Shown here in pieces: positions 12,201 through 23,012 of a stretch of 64,000 nucleotides of DNA. Position 1 is the first letter of the stretch; each line of letters opens with the position of its first letter. A model generated the notes under the pieces. The model did not search any database. It was not told the DNA's origin and saw only the letters and a program-made list of their open reading frames with translations. Source of the DNA: Choristoneura fumiferana (Eukaryota > Arthropoda > Insecta > Lepidoptera > Tortricidae); contig NC_133493.1 of the NCBI RefSeq assembly GCF_025370935.1, positions 2,892,715 to 2,956,714 on the forward strand, read 5' to 3'. Position numbers and translations under genes: made by a program.

Positions 12201-14439
12201 CTACCTTATCGGAAAATGACCACATCGCAAAATGGCTATGTTGCAAAATGTTACTATCGTTCTCATCCTATCAGCCGTAGGACGTCCACTGTTGGACATT
12301 AGGCCTCTCCCATAGACCTCCAGTTGCTTCGGTTGGAAGCAGCCTGCATCCACCGTGAACCCGTGGCTTTAACTAGGTCATCCGTCCATCTCGTTGGTGG
12401 ACGTCCTACGCTAGCCGATCCACGTTCTCTATTCGAGAACTTTTCGGCCCCCATGGCCATCTGTTCTTCGTACTATATGGCCTGCTCATTGCCACTTTAA
12501 CGAGCTAAGTCGCTTGGCTATTTCGGTGACCCTCGTTCTTTTAGGTATCTCCTCATTTTTGATTCGATCCCGTAGAGAAAGCCGGAGCATAGCCTAACTT
12601 ATAGTGTGTTACGTTTTGTATCCATTATGTCATCACTGGCATCACACACTGATGACTTACGCCTTAAGGCAATGAGGAATTTTAGACGAAAGGCCGTTGC
12701 GGAGTTTCCCACAAATGTTAAAATGACACAATAGTCCTGATTTTTTGTCGTTCTCAGGTTAATTCTGAGATGTCGCCAAGATGCCCGCGGACGTTTCGCG
12801 CGACTCCGTTCCGACGTGCTCATCAAACTGGAACTGTTAGACAACAAGAAGACACAGGACGTGGCCTTCCAACTAAAACGGTTTATACAAGGACTGGCCG
12901 TGTATCACAAGTATGTCTATGGAGGGTGGGAACAGTACCTGTAATTGTCGACCCGAAATGAATGACAATAATGTACTTAATATCGAACCAACTGAATCAT
13001 GACCCACTGTGAAACTTTTTTATATAAAAAGTCATAGTGACATCGCAATGCTTATCAAGGGAATAAATTATGACACACTGTGAGAAAGTTGTACGGTGGG
13101 TCAGGAATCAAATGTTTCGACTGTACGGTGGTAGAACCCCTCATTTTTGGCATTATTTTAATTTGTACTTTGAAATTAACTAATAATATAAAGCCAGAAA
13201 TAATAAGAATTTAACAATATAAATAATTATAAAACTACCTCGTGCAAATCTCCCCCACACAGACCACAGATCGAAGTATGTACGTGTAAATTCAGATAAG
13301 ACTGCAATGCAAATTCCGTAGAATGACACTTTTAAAAACTGTCAAGCAGACACTTGTTAAGTTTGACAACTTTAACAATACTGACAAAGTCCTTGTGAAC
13401 GTTAGGTTCTTAGTTTACACCTGTCACTTTTAGTTCAGTACCTTTTTTTTCAGCGAAACGGTAGAGCATCTAAAGGAGAATGCTACCCTATTTCCTGTAG
13501 AAGTGGACCTTTCGCAGAACGCCTTCCAATACAAGTCTACTGCTCAGCTAATACAAGTGAGTAAACATTTTAATATTTTTTTACATATTTTAATGAAGTT
13601 TAGGTGGTTGGCAAAAGAGGCGTACACTTTCATATACCTACCTACGTCTGCAATCGCCGACTTAGACATTGAAAATATCGTCCTACAATAGCTTGTTGAT
13701 TTGCGTATTCGTACGAGTGTGCCCCTTGCCGGAGTGATTTTTAGGGTTATCTGAACAAGGTTTGCTTTTCATTGCTACTGCCAGGGCATGCTGGTCCTAC
13801 TCAGTCTTAGTACGGTCTTACTCTCTAAAATAGGTTACGTTGCGATCCATGTTGTTCAATACGACACAAATGATCTTAATAGGTACCTACCTACCCTTAA
13901 ATGATACAAATGTAGACCCACCTAAGGCTTTTTGCTATTTTGGTAGTAAAAATTGTCCTAAACTCTTTTACTGCTTGCCCAGGTAAATCTCTTTTTCCTC
14001 ATCAGGAATTAAACGATAATTTCCAGATAAGAGACAAATAAATATAACAAAGCAATATTTTTCACAGGACAACCAAGAAGAGGATGAAATCGAATACGCA
14101 AGAGAAATACAAGAATACCACGACATAGACGAGAATGCAATTGTATCCAATAGACGACAGAATAAAGATAAAGACGCCACTGATTCGTCTCAACACCTAC
14201 TATCCATTGACACTAATGACTACCAATTTGATACGCCTGACACCCTTAACAAGACTGACACTTTTAACAAGACTGACAATTTAGACAAAACTGACAATCT
14301 TACGCTTTTAACGGAGCTAGGGTTAGCAGACGACTTTGGTGAATTCCAAATTGGTCTCATGGATGATTTTATGCCTAATAAAAACGATAATGACGACGTC
14401 TTCGATAAGTTGTTAAGTGAACTGAATATTGGCAAGTAA
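6300..14439 (+). CDS. PICK1: PICK1, PDZ and BAR domain protein (nine exons)
   Basis: Exons: 6300-6343, 10086-10197, 10513-10641, 11233-11465, 11700-11874, 11976-12169, 12758-12910, 13454-13556, 14068-14439; all junctions are GT-AG and keep phase, giving 504 residues. The product has a short acidic start (MQEYDDDYFFEEDK), a PDZ domain (about 20-105) with the ligand loop LIGISIGGG, the linker KHRLVENMSS, an arfaptin-homology BAR domain (about 145-365; SIGVREPQ, FEYLSYCLKVKEMDDEEY) and an Asp/Asn-rich tail. PICK1 family proteins bind C-termini of receptors and kinases through PDZ, and curved membranes through BAR, acting in vesicle trafficking. The tail (exon 9, 124 codons) is longer than in mammals (about 415 residues overall) and has repeats of the form (N/D)KTD plus DDFGEF. 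Intron 1 contains another gene. Confidence 0.95.
6468..8716 (+). CDS. Small five-exon gene nested in PICK1 intron 1, function unknown
   Basis: Exons 6468-6562, 7128-7193, 7270-7326, 8117-8212 and 8701-8716 join with four GT-AG introns in consistent phase to a TAG stop, giving 109 residues; an AATAAA lies 4 bp after the stop. I do not recognise the protein. It is charged and probably helical in its second half (ELGELDQDAECIFNDLRR), with no signal peptide, membrane segment or cysteine motif. Its first exon ends GAAGACAAAAT|GT, the same bases and phase as PICK1 exon 1 (6333-6345). So PICK1 exon 1 could splice into these exons, or this first exon into PICK1 exon 2 at 10086, in frame. It may be an independent gene or an alternative PICK1 transcript. 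Support is only from splice signals and frame. Confidence 0.62.
8823..9204. mobile_element. PIF/Harbinger-like MITE, 382 bp
   Basis: Terminal inverted repeats GGACCTATTTCACTACTCTC and the complement of GAGAGTAGTGAAACAGGTCC differ at one base over about 22 bp. The element is flanked by TAA on both sides (8820-8822 and 9205-9207), the 3-bp target duplication typical of PIF/Harbinger. It has no coding frame, so it is non-autonomous. It sits in PICK1 intron 1. Confidence 0.75.
9640..9935 (+). mobile_element. Diverged tRNA-headed SINE (family A)
   Basis: Shares with the better copy at 25528-25842 the order: tRNA-like head (TAGTGGTTGGACC, ATCGTGGGTT), ACCATGAGCTTTACGG, GAAGGAAAACATC, CGCTCTGGGCCCGTG and the end GCAGTGGGACGTATG. 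Old and diverged; located in PICK1 intron 1. Confidence 0.7.
11061..11200. repeat. Small hairpin MITE, 140 bp
   Basis: The ends GTCAAGGAAACTGAATCACG and CGTGATTCAGTTTCCTTGAC are perfect inverted repeats. It lies in PICK1 intron 3, about 30 bp before the acceptor of exon 4. Weak relatives (CAAACTGAATCACGTAACGG near 59173; ATTTCCTTGACATTAG near 39086) occur elsewhere. Confidence 0.75.
12258..12585 (-). mobile_element. 3' fragment of an RTE-type LINE
   Basis: On the minus strand this encodes degraded pieces of the C-terminal end of a non-LTR reverse transcriptase frame, followed by the 3' end, seen on the plus strand as ATCAGCCGTAGGACGTCCAC and GACCTCCAGTTGCTTCGG. The same end is at 31770-31940 and, in the other orientation, at 43875-44020 and 52045-52190. 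Dead fragment in PICK1 intron 6. Confidence 0.7.
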
Positions 14440-14477
14440 TTTTTGTTTTGTTTTGAGGAGGTTTAATTGTGTTTGGT

Positions 14478-14483
14478 AATAAA
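14478..14483 (+). terminator. Poly(A) signal of PICK1
   Basis: AATAAA 39 bases after the PICK1 stop, followed by a T/G-rich stretch (TTGATGTTGAGTTTATTG), the expected layout of a cleavage and polyadenylation site. Confidence 0.6.
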
Positions 14484-14540
14484 CTTGTATATTGATGTTG
14501 AGTTTATTGTTTTATTGGACTTCATGGACTTCATCAAGCG

Positions 14541-14767
14541 TTTATACCTGCTGAGCTGGCAATGTTGCATTTTTGTTAGTTTTTCTCGATTATTTCCATA
14601 AAAATTGAATGAAAATTATAAATGTGGTCTGATAGAACTCTTCTTAATATATAAGTTAATGTGTCTACTCCAATAATTATTCGTTATAGACTTTTATTTT
14701 CTTTAAAACGATGTTTATTAATCGTTTACTAACAAAAATGCAACGTTGCCAGCTCAGCAGGTATAAA
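14541..14767. repeat. MITE with 40-bp inverted repeats, 227 bp
   Basis: TTTATACCTGCTGAGCTGGC at the left is repeated as the complement of GCCAGCTCAGCAGGTATAAA at the right, and the match continues inward through GTTGCATTTTTGTTAGT. A partial copy, matching in reverse orientation, lies at 49204-49347 inside a SINE. Confidence 0.8.
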
Positions 14768-15655
14768 CCCTCTTAATGCAACCGTACACTTTAGGTTCTC
14801 AATGTGGGCGATAAAAAGAAATAAATAACCCCCTTCTGAACTTTGACTGCTTTTAGGTGGGCAATGGAAGTAGAACGCTCAGAAAAAACAAAAAACAGGA
14901 GGCGTTACTTTGTAAGTCAAAGAATGGGGGTGGGGGGGCGTTTTACAAAAAAGAGCGGCTGAGGTTGAGAACCTATCATGCTCTACCTGCTACCTACACT
15001 ATAATTAGTTGGTGACTTAACATAATAAGTTGTCCTTTAGTTTCATTTTCTGACGTGTAGTGTTGTTACATCTATCGATGATTTTTTATCAACAACCCAA
15101 GTAGGTAGCGTAGGTTAGGTATAGGCTAATTGAAACAATTTGTGTTTTCTTTAAATTTTATTACAAAAATAGAAAAAATATCCTATTCCAAACATGTAAT
15201 TACACCAATAATTAATAAATGATTACATACACATTTTTTACATCTGTCTCCATCCTTTTTTCGAACAACAGTACGTAATATATTTTACATGCAAATTTTA
15301 TGAAATTTTACTATCTTCATAAATCAACATTTTTGTTTCCAGTTGCTAATGTAACGCCATCTATTTAACGCCTTTAGATACAAACTTTTGCATACACATT
15401 CATTACACAGAGAAGGTTCGTCTTATATACACCACCCTCCATAAACAGGTGTATAACACGTCAAAGATGTGTGTGACGTTACCGGCGCAAAATTTAAGCA
15501 GGCATGATTCTGATTCACCCAAATACTGGATGAAATATTCTCCACTCGTTTATGACTCCATGTAGATCTTCTCTAACCAGTTTTATTTTCCCAAGCTAAT
15601 GTCCTTGCTGCAAACTGCACTGCTATACACACATACACTACGCTATGTTGGTTTA
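14768..15655. other. Intergenic spacer between PICK1 and the secreted-protein gene
   Basis: AT-rich, with no recognised coding exon. PICK1 and the gene to the right converge here. A plus-strand TTTATT near 15156 reads as AATAAA on the minus strand and could serve that gene. Confidence 0.4.
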
Positions 15656-16834
15656 CTACACTGCGTCCATTCTTTTTAGCATTGGCAGAGGTAACCCCTT
15701 TCCCAAAGCGCTGACTAGTCTCTTCCCCCGGTATCCATGTTTCTGTTCAAAATAGTGGCTCAATCTTTCCCCTTGGTACGGATCAAAAATCAATGGTTCA
15801 GGCTTGTCATCGACACCTTCGAATAACATGACCAATTTGGTCACTTTAGGTATAACGTTGAATACGTCAAGTTTTTTAACCTTTTCTGGATCAATGTTGT
15901 CAACCAATTTCTGTATTTCGGACGCAGCGGCGTCATGGAGCGATTGAAGTTTGGTTTTGGCTGTTTTCTTCAGTTCGTGTATCGTTTCTAGGGTTGCTGT
16001 TGTGTGATGGAGGATTGTGAAGATGGTTATCTGAAATTGTAGGTTTGAAAATGTTTTAGGGTAGTTTTTCAGGGCTGTGCGGAGCGAAAAAAAAGTCCAA
16101 AGTCAGTGCTATTGTATGTATGTATGTAAACTCTTTATTGTACAAAAGAAAAGAAACAAAACACAGTTGACAAACTTTGAGATACTTGTACAAAGGCGGA
16201 CTTATCCCTTTAAGGGATCTCTACCAGTCAACCTTTGAGTAGATGAGAGGAGCATCTATTGTTCCAGAGTTGTAGAGCCAAAATGGCCATTTGACTCGCA
16301 ATCATGTATGCAGTTGTCTGCAAAATTACATCTAATTTTAGGGGCTGTTTCACCGATGCCGATGCCGTCTATTTGTTTCGTTCGAATAGACGGCATCACA
16401 TTTAACCGTCAGTTATCACTAATCAATGGATGGCGAAACAGTCCCTCAGTGTTGGGATTGACTTGAAATTTTTGCAATAGTAGATAGGTAGGTATATACA
16501 ATGCAAGTATTACACTACACGTCAACAGTCAATAAAAAGTACCTACCAAAGCGGATCTAGAGTCGAAGCAAACCAGGGCACAGATTGTCAATTCTAAGGA
16601 TAGATCGATTTTATAAAATTACTTTTAGGGTGCTAAGCAAAGGCGCCCAAATTTTCTTACCCCGGTTTCAGAATTTCGTAAATTGAGCGCTGAAAAGTAC
16701 ACTCAAAAAAGTAGCTACAAAAAAAATATTTGCCTATTCTGTTAGGGGAAATTCACAATTGCCGTTTTAGCGGCACTATCAGTAAGGTTTCTCAGGTAGG
16801 TAGTGAAGGGACTTACCAGAACTAGGACCTTCAT
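15656..16834 (-). CDS. Small, probably secreted protein of unknown function (two exons)
   Basis: Exon 1 is 16834-16817 (18 nt) and exon 2 is 16030-15656; the junction is GT-AG in phase 0 and gives 130 residues. The spliced start MKVLVLITIFTILHHTTA is a good signal peptide that neither exon provides alone, which supports the model. The mature part has an amphipathic helix-like stretch (ETIHELKKTAKTKLQSLHDA), then a Lys/Asp-rich region, and ends in SALGKGLPLPMLKRMDAV. It has no cysteine after the signal, so no disulphide fold. I do not recognise the family. Confidence 0.68.
16108..16251. repeat. Dispersed repeat fragment beginning (GTAT)n AAACTCTTTATTGTAC
   Basis: Begins with a GTAT microsatellite and contains CAAAGGCGGACTTATCCC and AGGGATCTCTACCAGTCAAC, which I associate with the reversed 3' end of a lepidopteran retroposon (recall, not verified). 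In the intron of the secreted-protein gene. Confidence 0.4.
16345..16445. repeat. MITE-like repeat with GGGGCTGTTTCACC end
   Basis: GGGGCTGTTTCACC at the left pairs with GGCGAAACAGTCCC at the right, around GCCGTCTATTTGTTTCG and GAATAGACGGCATCACA. A related copy lies at 29412-29560 (GGGCCGGTTTCACCACTTAT; GACGGCATCACAG). Confidence 0.6.
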
Positions 16835-17007
16835 TGTGCACGGCTCCTCGCAAACTGCTGTCAAATGGTTGGTGTTTGATAGACTGTTGTATTTAAATAA
16901 TGGACGCAGAATCTTATTAAATTGACGCACAGGCCTATTCTGGTGGGCGGTTGGAACTGACGCGATTTTGTTGCGGTTAGCTTGCAGGACCAGAAATTAG
17001 TCAAACA

Positions 17008-17142
17008 GCGAGGCTCCTACGAAATTCGAAAATCGAAGTTCGTGTCATTTCGCCTCTCTGACAATTACACTATTTAATACGAGAGTGAGAAGGACGGCAC
17101 GATACGAATTTCGATTTTCAAATTTCGTAGTAGAGCCCCAGT
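17008..17142. repeat. Palindromic MITE family P2, best copy
   Basis: CTCCTACGAAATTCGAAAAT at the left and ATTTTCAAATTTCGTAGTAG at the right are near-perfect complements. The centre reads TATTTAATACGAGAGTGAGA. Same family as 4629-4770 and 62116-62250. Confidence 0.8.
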
Positions 17143-18566
17143 TCTCCTCATATCCGGATAGCCTCCTGAGTCCTGACATTTTTTAACAAACTCAGCGTTT
17201 AAGACCTAGACGTGATTGACCAGCTTTGTTATTTTGGATATTATTTCCAAATTCTTAGAATTCTTTATTCAGAGAACAATTTGTACTTTATAAAGTACAT
17301 TCGGCCGTTATTCTTAGTGTTGATTAGTCCTTTATAAAGTACGCGAGGATAAGGAGTGGAATGCCCTGCAGGTTCTGTGTTTCTTGATCGTTACAATCTG
17401 ACCGTCGTCAAATCTAGGGTGAATGGGTATTTATTAGGCCAGAGTGCTCCATCAGTCTATATCTTCGCCTACCATCAGGTGTGACTGTGGTCAAACGCTA
17501 CAAATAAATAATAAGTCAGGAATTTTAACTGTTATAAAAATGGCCTTCCGTGTCCTAGTAGGCGGGGCTTAAAAGCGTGTTCTTCGCTTCTTTTGACGGA
17601 CATCTGACATTGCATCACGCGAGCAAACCAATCCCTGCTTTCTTTATGAATTTTAACCAATCAAAAGCAGGTCTATTTTCAACCTGGAAAATGATTCGTA
17701 TTTGAATCATACATAAGTCGTTTTGGTTTGAAATAGGTATGGCCCTTTTGTGTGGAATTTCTCCCGAGTTACGCTTCCTGGCTTATTATTTATTCGTAGG
17801 TCAAACGCAAGCTTACGAGTATTTCTATGTAAAAAAAATACTTTTCCACTCTTTATAAGCTTCAACGCACAGAATACTCCTTCAGCGAAAGTGTCACACG
17901 ACACGCGCCATTATCAAAATTCAGCTCGCGGCGCCCGCGCCGTGCGCGAAGATTTATTACGACTTCTGATGTAATTATTGTACAATGGCTACACGGCGCC
18001 AATTAATTGGTGGTTTCAGCGTCAAATAGATGATTAATTTTAATCGGTGATCAGGTACCACAAACATCACGCCTGTATTCCCAAATGGGGTAGGCAGAGC
18101 ACACAAAACGTTACCACTTCGGAGCCACTTTTAGCAATTTTAGGTTTAAAGTTTGACAAAAACGGTACAATAGTGACAAGTTGCTGGTTGTTGTTACTGG
18201 GTGATCAGGTACCATTTTTTTTATTTCAGTTATTGATAGTGTAATCACAAATAAGGCTGCGGCGCCACTGAGGCGGAGACGAGCGGAGCGGAGAATAGAC
18301 CGTGTAGGGATCGATCAATCGTATTAGTTGAATCCACATGACGTCTCCGCCTCATTATTATCAGACGTGTAGCGATTGGTCGATCCCTAACGTCTCTTCT
18401 TTTTTAAACTATCGGAATCGATTGTGCTCTTGATTCTGAGTAGGAAAAACCATATTTTTTCCAAAATTTCAAAAAATGAAAGGGTACATTTTTTTGAAAA
18501 CGCCCAGTTAAGTGTAAACATATTTTTGAATTCAACTGTACAGTCGAATTCTTAAACTTCTTGGTT
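17143..18566. other. Repeat-rich intergenic stretch
   Basis: No gene recognised. Bases 18056-18180 (CATCACGCCTGTATTCCCAA, CGTTACCACTTCGGAGCCAC) are a dispersed repeat also present, reversed, at about 47945-48090 and 56915-57060. Bases 18285-18400 contain paired words (GATCGATCAATCG, CGATTGGTCGATCCC) suggesting another foldback element. Bases 18405-18445 (ATCGATTGTGCTCTTGATTC) recur in reverse at 21915-21955. Confidence 0.5.
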
Positions 18567-18800
18567 GACGACCGGATGGCCAAGTGGTTAGAGCATTCCC
18601 GGCCGGGGCAGATATTTGTGTGAATAACACGAATGTTTGTTCCCGAGAACAAACCCGAGTCTTGGATATTTAATACGTATTTAAGTATGTATTTATCTAT
18701 ATAAGTATGTTTATCCGTTGCCTAGTATCCAACAGTACAAGCTTTGCTTAGTTTGGGACTAGGTCAATTGGTGCCAAGTGTCCCATGATATTTATTTATT
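18567..18800 (+). mobile_element. tRNA-headed SINE (family B)
   Basis: The head GATGGCCAAGTGGTTAGAG carries a pol III A-box; the B-box region is damaged in this copy. The body reads GGCCGGGGCAGATATTTGTG and the end GTTTGGGACTAGGTCAATTG. Other copies: 25042-25255, 42305-42525, 49050-49440 (reversed, interrupted), 49660-50660 (interrupted) and 63445-63895 (reversed, interrupted). Confidence 0.75.
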
Positions 18801-18804
18801 TATT

Positions 18805-18932
18805 TTGAGCAAAAATTTGATCAAAAATATGTGAACTATTGTGAACACGACTCTACGGCGTTAACGGCGCAGAAGCGTGTTCAGATATTTTTCATCAAAT
18901 TTTTGCTCAAAACTTAACGAACTCGACTATAC
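18805..18932. repeat. Palindromic MITE family P3
   Basis: GAGCAAAAATTTGATCAAAA at the left mirrors ATCAAATTTTTGCTC at the right, around ACGACTCTACGGCGTTAACG. A second copy is at 36320-36456. Confidence 0.75.
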
Positions 18933-19666
18933 ATGATTCGCCTAGCATAGGTGGTTCGTGAAATAAAAACAGCGATGTCTTTAGATAAAATGTATTGAAT
19001 TATAAACAACGTAATATTAGGGCTTAAAAAAAACATACACTTCCTTCTAGTACATACAGGCACTAATCTAGATATACATACCTTTACTTTAGTTCAATGA
19101 GAAATGTATATGTACTTACTACTTATTTTAACCCGACTGCGTCACCAAAAAGGCCTTAAAGAATAGCTGATGTTTAAAGTAATAACCACTTTATTATTAA
19201 GTAGTTACGGTTAAAGATCGTTTGCTAGCCGATTAGTAACTATAGTAAATAAATTATCCATGGTTAAACTGTCAGCATCAATTTAGTACGTTATTCCCTA
19301 GGCATAAGGTTCAAAATCAAAATCCAAGCATTTCAAATTTTCTTATCTAGTGCAAACAAGTAGAACTTAATAGAATTAAAATTAAATATAAAAATAGTTT
19401 TTTCTGCGCATTGATTATAAGTGGAGCAAATAAATATAAATTATATTACAAACATCATAACCCACCTTTTAGCCGACAATTTTCTATCAATATTTGGACT
19501 AAACAGTATAATTTTTTACTATACTGGACTAGCTTTTAGTTTAGACAAGCTTGCACCCGTAGCAGCCTAAGAAACCCTTGGACTTAGTAAGCTGAAATTT
19601 TACATATGTTACCTTTAAGATGTAGGCAAGGAATAAAAATTGGCTTTATAAAATTCCCAAGGGATA
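18933..19666. other. AT-rich intergenic DNA, nothing recognised
   Basis: No conserved coding sequence, RNA or clear repeat was seen on either strand. Confidence 0.4.
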
Positions 19667-19828
19667 AAGCTGCATTTCCACCAGAGATGTGCGAAGATGC
19701 GTTGCGATGAATGTGTTTGTCATGAACCAATAGAATAGGTCTTCGCTCAGCGCAGCTTTAGTGGAAACAGCTGAGCGGAGCGAGGATAGTCAAACGAAGG
19801 GTTTCTATTGATTCATGACCAGAGCCCG
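19667..19828. repeat. Palindromic MITE family P1 copy
   Basis: Left arm CATTTCCACCAGAGATGTGC and ATGAACCAATAG; centre GCAGCTTTAGTGGAAACAGC; right arm GAGCGAGGATAG and TTTCTATTGATTCATGACC. The right end is truncated. Same family as the MITE split by the copia element. Confidence 0.7.
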
Positions 19829-20089
19829 TACTTTTGGTACCGATGACATCAATTTAACGTCACGCTGCATATAGGATGATTCCAATTAAATTGTCGTCAA
19901 ACAAGAGGGCGGCAAATTTTTCTTCCGCCCTAGGCAGCTGATACCCACGCTACGCCAATGTCGAGCATTCGCCATTTTTCAATTTCTCGAACTGAACAAC
20001 GAACAGAGACAAACATACAGCCAAACACTGCTACAAACATTGACATGATCAGTCTAGGGACCGCTCTAGTAAAAAATGTTATTATTCTT

Positions 20090-20362
20090 TTTTTTTTTAT
20101 TCCACTGGATGGCAAACGAGCAAGTGGGTCTCCTGATGGTAAAAGATCACCACCACCCATAAACATCTGCTATACCAGGGGGATTGCAGATGCGTTGCCA
20201 ACCTAGAGGCCTAAGATGGGATACCTCAAGTGCCAGTAATTTCACCGGCTGTCTTACTCTCCACGCCGAAACACAACAGTGCAAGCACTGCTGCTTCACG
20301 GCAGGATTAGCGAGCAAGATGGTGGTAGCAATCCGGGCGGACCTTGCACAAGGTCCTACCAC
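20090..20362. mobile_element. Dispersed retroposon-like repeat (GGATGGCAAACGAGCAAGTG family)
   Basis: Near-identical to 59340-59632 along about 270 bp (CTGGATGGCAAACGAGCAAG, AGATGCGTTGCCAACCTAGA, ACAGTGCAAGCACTGCTGCT, AAGGTCCTACCACCTGCAA). Short fragments with the same start occur at 27160-27196. Shorter relatives (GGCGGTAAACGAGCAGGTGG) occur at 47500-47620 and 56460-56570. Probably the 3' part of a non-LTR element; no intact frame. Confidence 0.55.
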
Positions 20363-20718
20363 CTGCAACGATGATATTCACGATGATGTTAGACATTACG
20401 CTCGGCAGAAAGCTCGAGGCAATGGACCCCGGAGTTAAAGTATGGAAAATGTGGTTTCAGTTATATATCTTGAGATATCGATATGTAATCGATTTCAAGG
20501 GCCTGAACAAGTCTCTAAAAAAACTAAACTCAGAAAGGGACTCGGAAACAGAGATAGCACCCTTAGAGACTTTTGTTCAGGACTTTGAAATCAATAACAT
20601 ATTAAAATCTCAGAATATTTAACTGTAACCACATTTTTCATACTTTAATTTCGGAGTCCATTACCGTCGCTCTAAATGCTCACTAGAATGCTCGTTAGAA
20701 CGCTCCTTTTTATTTCAT

Positions 20719-21014
20719 CTCCCAGCCTATACGTCCCACTGCTGGGCACAAGCCTCCTCTCGGAATGAGAGGGCTTGGGCCGTAGTTTCCACGCGGGCCC
20801 AGTGCAGATTGGGAACTTTACACACACCATTGAATTGCTTCGCAGGTTGTGCAGGTTCCCTCACGATGTTTTCCTTCACCGTAAAGCACGTGGTAAATTT
20901 CAAATGTAATTTTGCACATGAATTTCGAAAAAACTCAGAGGTGCGAGCCGGGGTTTGAACCCATGATCCTCTGCTTGAGAGGCCATATGTCAAACCACTC
21001 GGCCACCACGGCTT
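20719..21014 (-). mobile_element. SINE family A
   Basis: Read on the minus strand: tRNA-like head (CCGTGGTGGCCGAGTGGTTT, B-box region GGGTTCAAACCCC) followed by the family body and the end GGGACGTATAGGCTGGGA. Same family as 22627-22926, 24283-24594, 25528-25842 and 63530-63828. Confidence 0.85.
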
Positions 21015-22626
21015 TTTATCTGCGAGCTTTTAACTGTAACGTAACATTAGCTAGAATGCTCATTGCAAGTTAATGCTCAAATTTATCAGCACTTAAATAA
21101 TCTGTGACATTGGCACTCGCTTCCCGATTCACTGTTTGAAGACTAGATTCTCGCTGATACATCCAGTATAGTAAAAAATTCATCAAATATAAGGCAGAAA
21201 TATATTTTGTCGCATTGTAATAAAGCGTTTATCGAACGATTGTTTCATACATATTTATATACAAACGTTTGTGTGAAGGTTCGTTTTTGGTCAGATTATG
21301 CATTTTTGTTTTCCCTGTAATATTATAAATTATGATTTTATTTATATTTTGAGCTCACTGATCCTTACTAACATTATAAATGCGAAAGTTACTATGTCTG
21401 TCTGTCTTTTACCTAAACAATGTGTTACGGAGATTGTTTAGAGACCCTGGAAAAGACCGGTTAGTTAGTTCTTATCCCGCAAAATTGCATACTTCGCGAC
21501 TTATTTTTCGCAGAGGAGCTGCATGAACACACATTTGTCACATAGACTTAGCTCTATCAAGGTCGCGGGTGAGCAAAGTAATTGTTTATAGCTCATTGAT
21601 ATGGACCTCCGCAAATTAACGTCCAATTCAATCAGATTATTGGAAATGCATAGAAATCGAGTTTTAAAATCTGTTTCAAAGCTAAACCATCATGTGAGAA
21701 TTTCGCGTTGCCGAGAAGTTTGGCTGCCATGGAGTAAAGAACCAAGAACAGACCTTCATACAAACAGCGCTTCTCAATATCACAACGTGTATGAACCAGC
21801 GGCCTATGTGGCCCACGATTGCAGTTTCGCGAACTCTTCGTCGTCCTCTGAAACAAAAGAAATTGAAATAAGTAAACAAAAAAAAAACAATTTTATAAGT
21901 CTCTTATAGACCCATAACCAAGAATCAAGAGCACAATCGATTCTGATAGTTTAAAAAAATGTCCTTAACAAAAATGACAGTTTTGTGACTCTTTTTATAC
22001 ACTTGGTATGGGTTCACAAAGCTGGCTCATAAAATGTGTATGAAAAAATTTATACATTTTGAAAGAAAGTACCTACACTTTTTTTTAAAACGCCCATATA
22101 TCTTCATTGTTTAACAAACCAAGTAGTAAAAGATTTTTTCAAATAGTAACATACCTATATTAAAAAAAAAACACAAAGATATGGACGTTTCATTATATTG
22201 CCAATTAGAAAGACAGATCCGTCATAGATTTTGACGACGTATTCATGCTACAAACGGCCATAGAAAGTTCATACTAAATTTCATTTTTCTAGAAAGAAAT
22301 GGCATGCTAACTTCAATTTCTCATATCTTGCTTAGATAGAACTAATAAATGGACATATATTAGATTATTTTGTTATAGTACCCATAGTAAATCTCAGTAT
22401 TTGCATGACTTATAAAGTTTGAGTGTATGAGACTCATAATCATTCATTATGTAATGTACTACATTTAAAGCAAATAAATAAATTAATTTCATTTCATTTC
22501 TTATTTTTCAACAGATATTGTAAATTTTTGCATCATTCGTATTATATATTTTCCAGTTTTCTATCAAGTTATTTTTTCATACAAAATTTATGTTCCATGC
22601 ATATTTCCTGTTATTTGTACTGTACT
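21015..22626. other. Intergenic stretch with repeat fragments
   Basis: No gene recognised. Bases 21368-21430 carry the ATTATAAATGCGAAAG repeat start. Bases 21480-21590 (GCATGAACACACATTTGTCA, AAGGTCGCGGGTGAGCAAAG) match a repeat also at 26490-26590 and, reversed, at 63895-63985. The 102-codon open frame at 21601-21909 resembles no family I know and was not called a gene. Confidence 0.45.
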
Positions 22627-22926
22627 CATCATCCCAGCCTATATACGTCCCACTGCTGGGCACAAGCCTCCTCTCAGATGAGAGAGCTTGGGCAGTAGTT
22701 CCCACGCGGGCCCAGTGCGGATTGGGAACTTCACACGCACCATTGATTTGCTTCTCAGGTTTGTGCAGGTTTCCTCACGATGTTTTCCTTCACCGTAAAG
22801 CTCGTGGTAAATTTCAAACGTAATTCCGCACATGAATTTCGAAAAACTCAGAGGTGCGAGCCGGGGTTTGAACCCGCGATCCTCTGCTTGAGAGGCCATC
22901 GGTCAAACCACTCGGCCACCCCGGCC
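22627..22926 (-). mobile_element. SINE family A
   Basis: Full-length copy ending in CATCATCCCAGCCTATATAC on the plus strand; the tRNA-like head is at the right end (GAGAGGCCATCGGTCAAACC). It lies just beyond the last CHMP4 exon. Confidence 0.85.
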
Positions 22927-23012
22927 TTTTTTTACACATACACTATTTTTCTGTCTTTTAACTTCGGCAGATGGCTCAGTTCAATGATGTATTGTAGTGT
23001 ATTGTTATAATA

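Noticed and set aside
21601..21909. 102-codon plus-strand frame
   Set aside because: No family features; surrounded by repeats, and the opposite strand is equally open.
22639..22899. Open frames inside SINE family A copies (also at 24284, 25536, 63318)
   Set aside because: They recur because the SINE repeats; the peptide is just translated SINE sequence.
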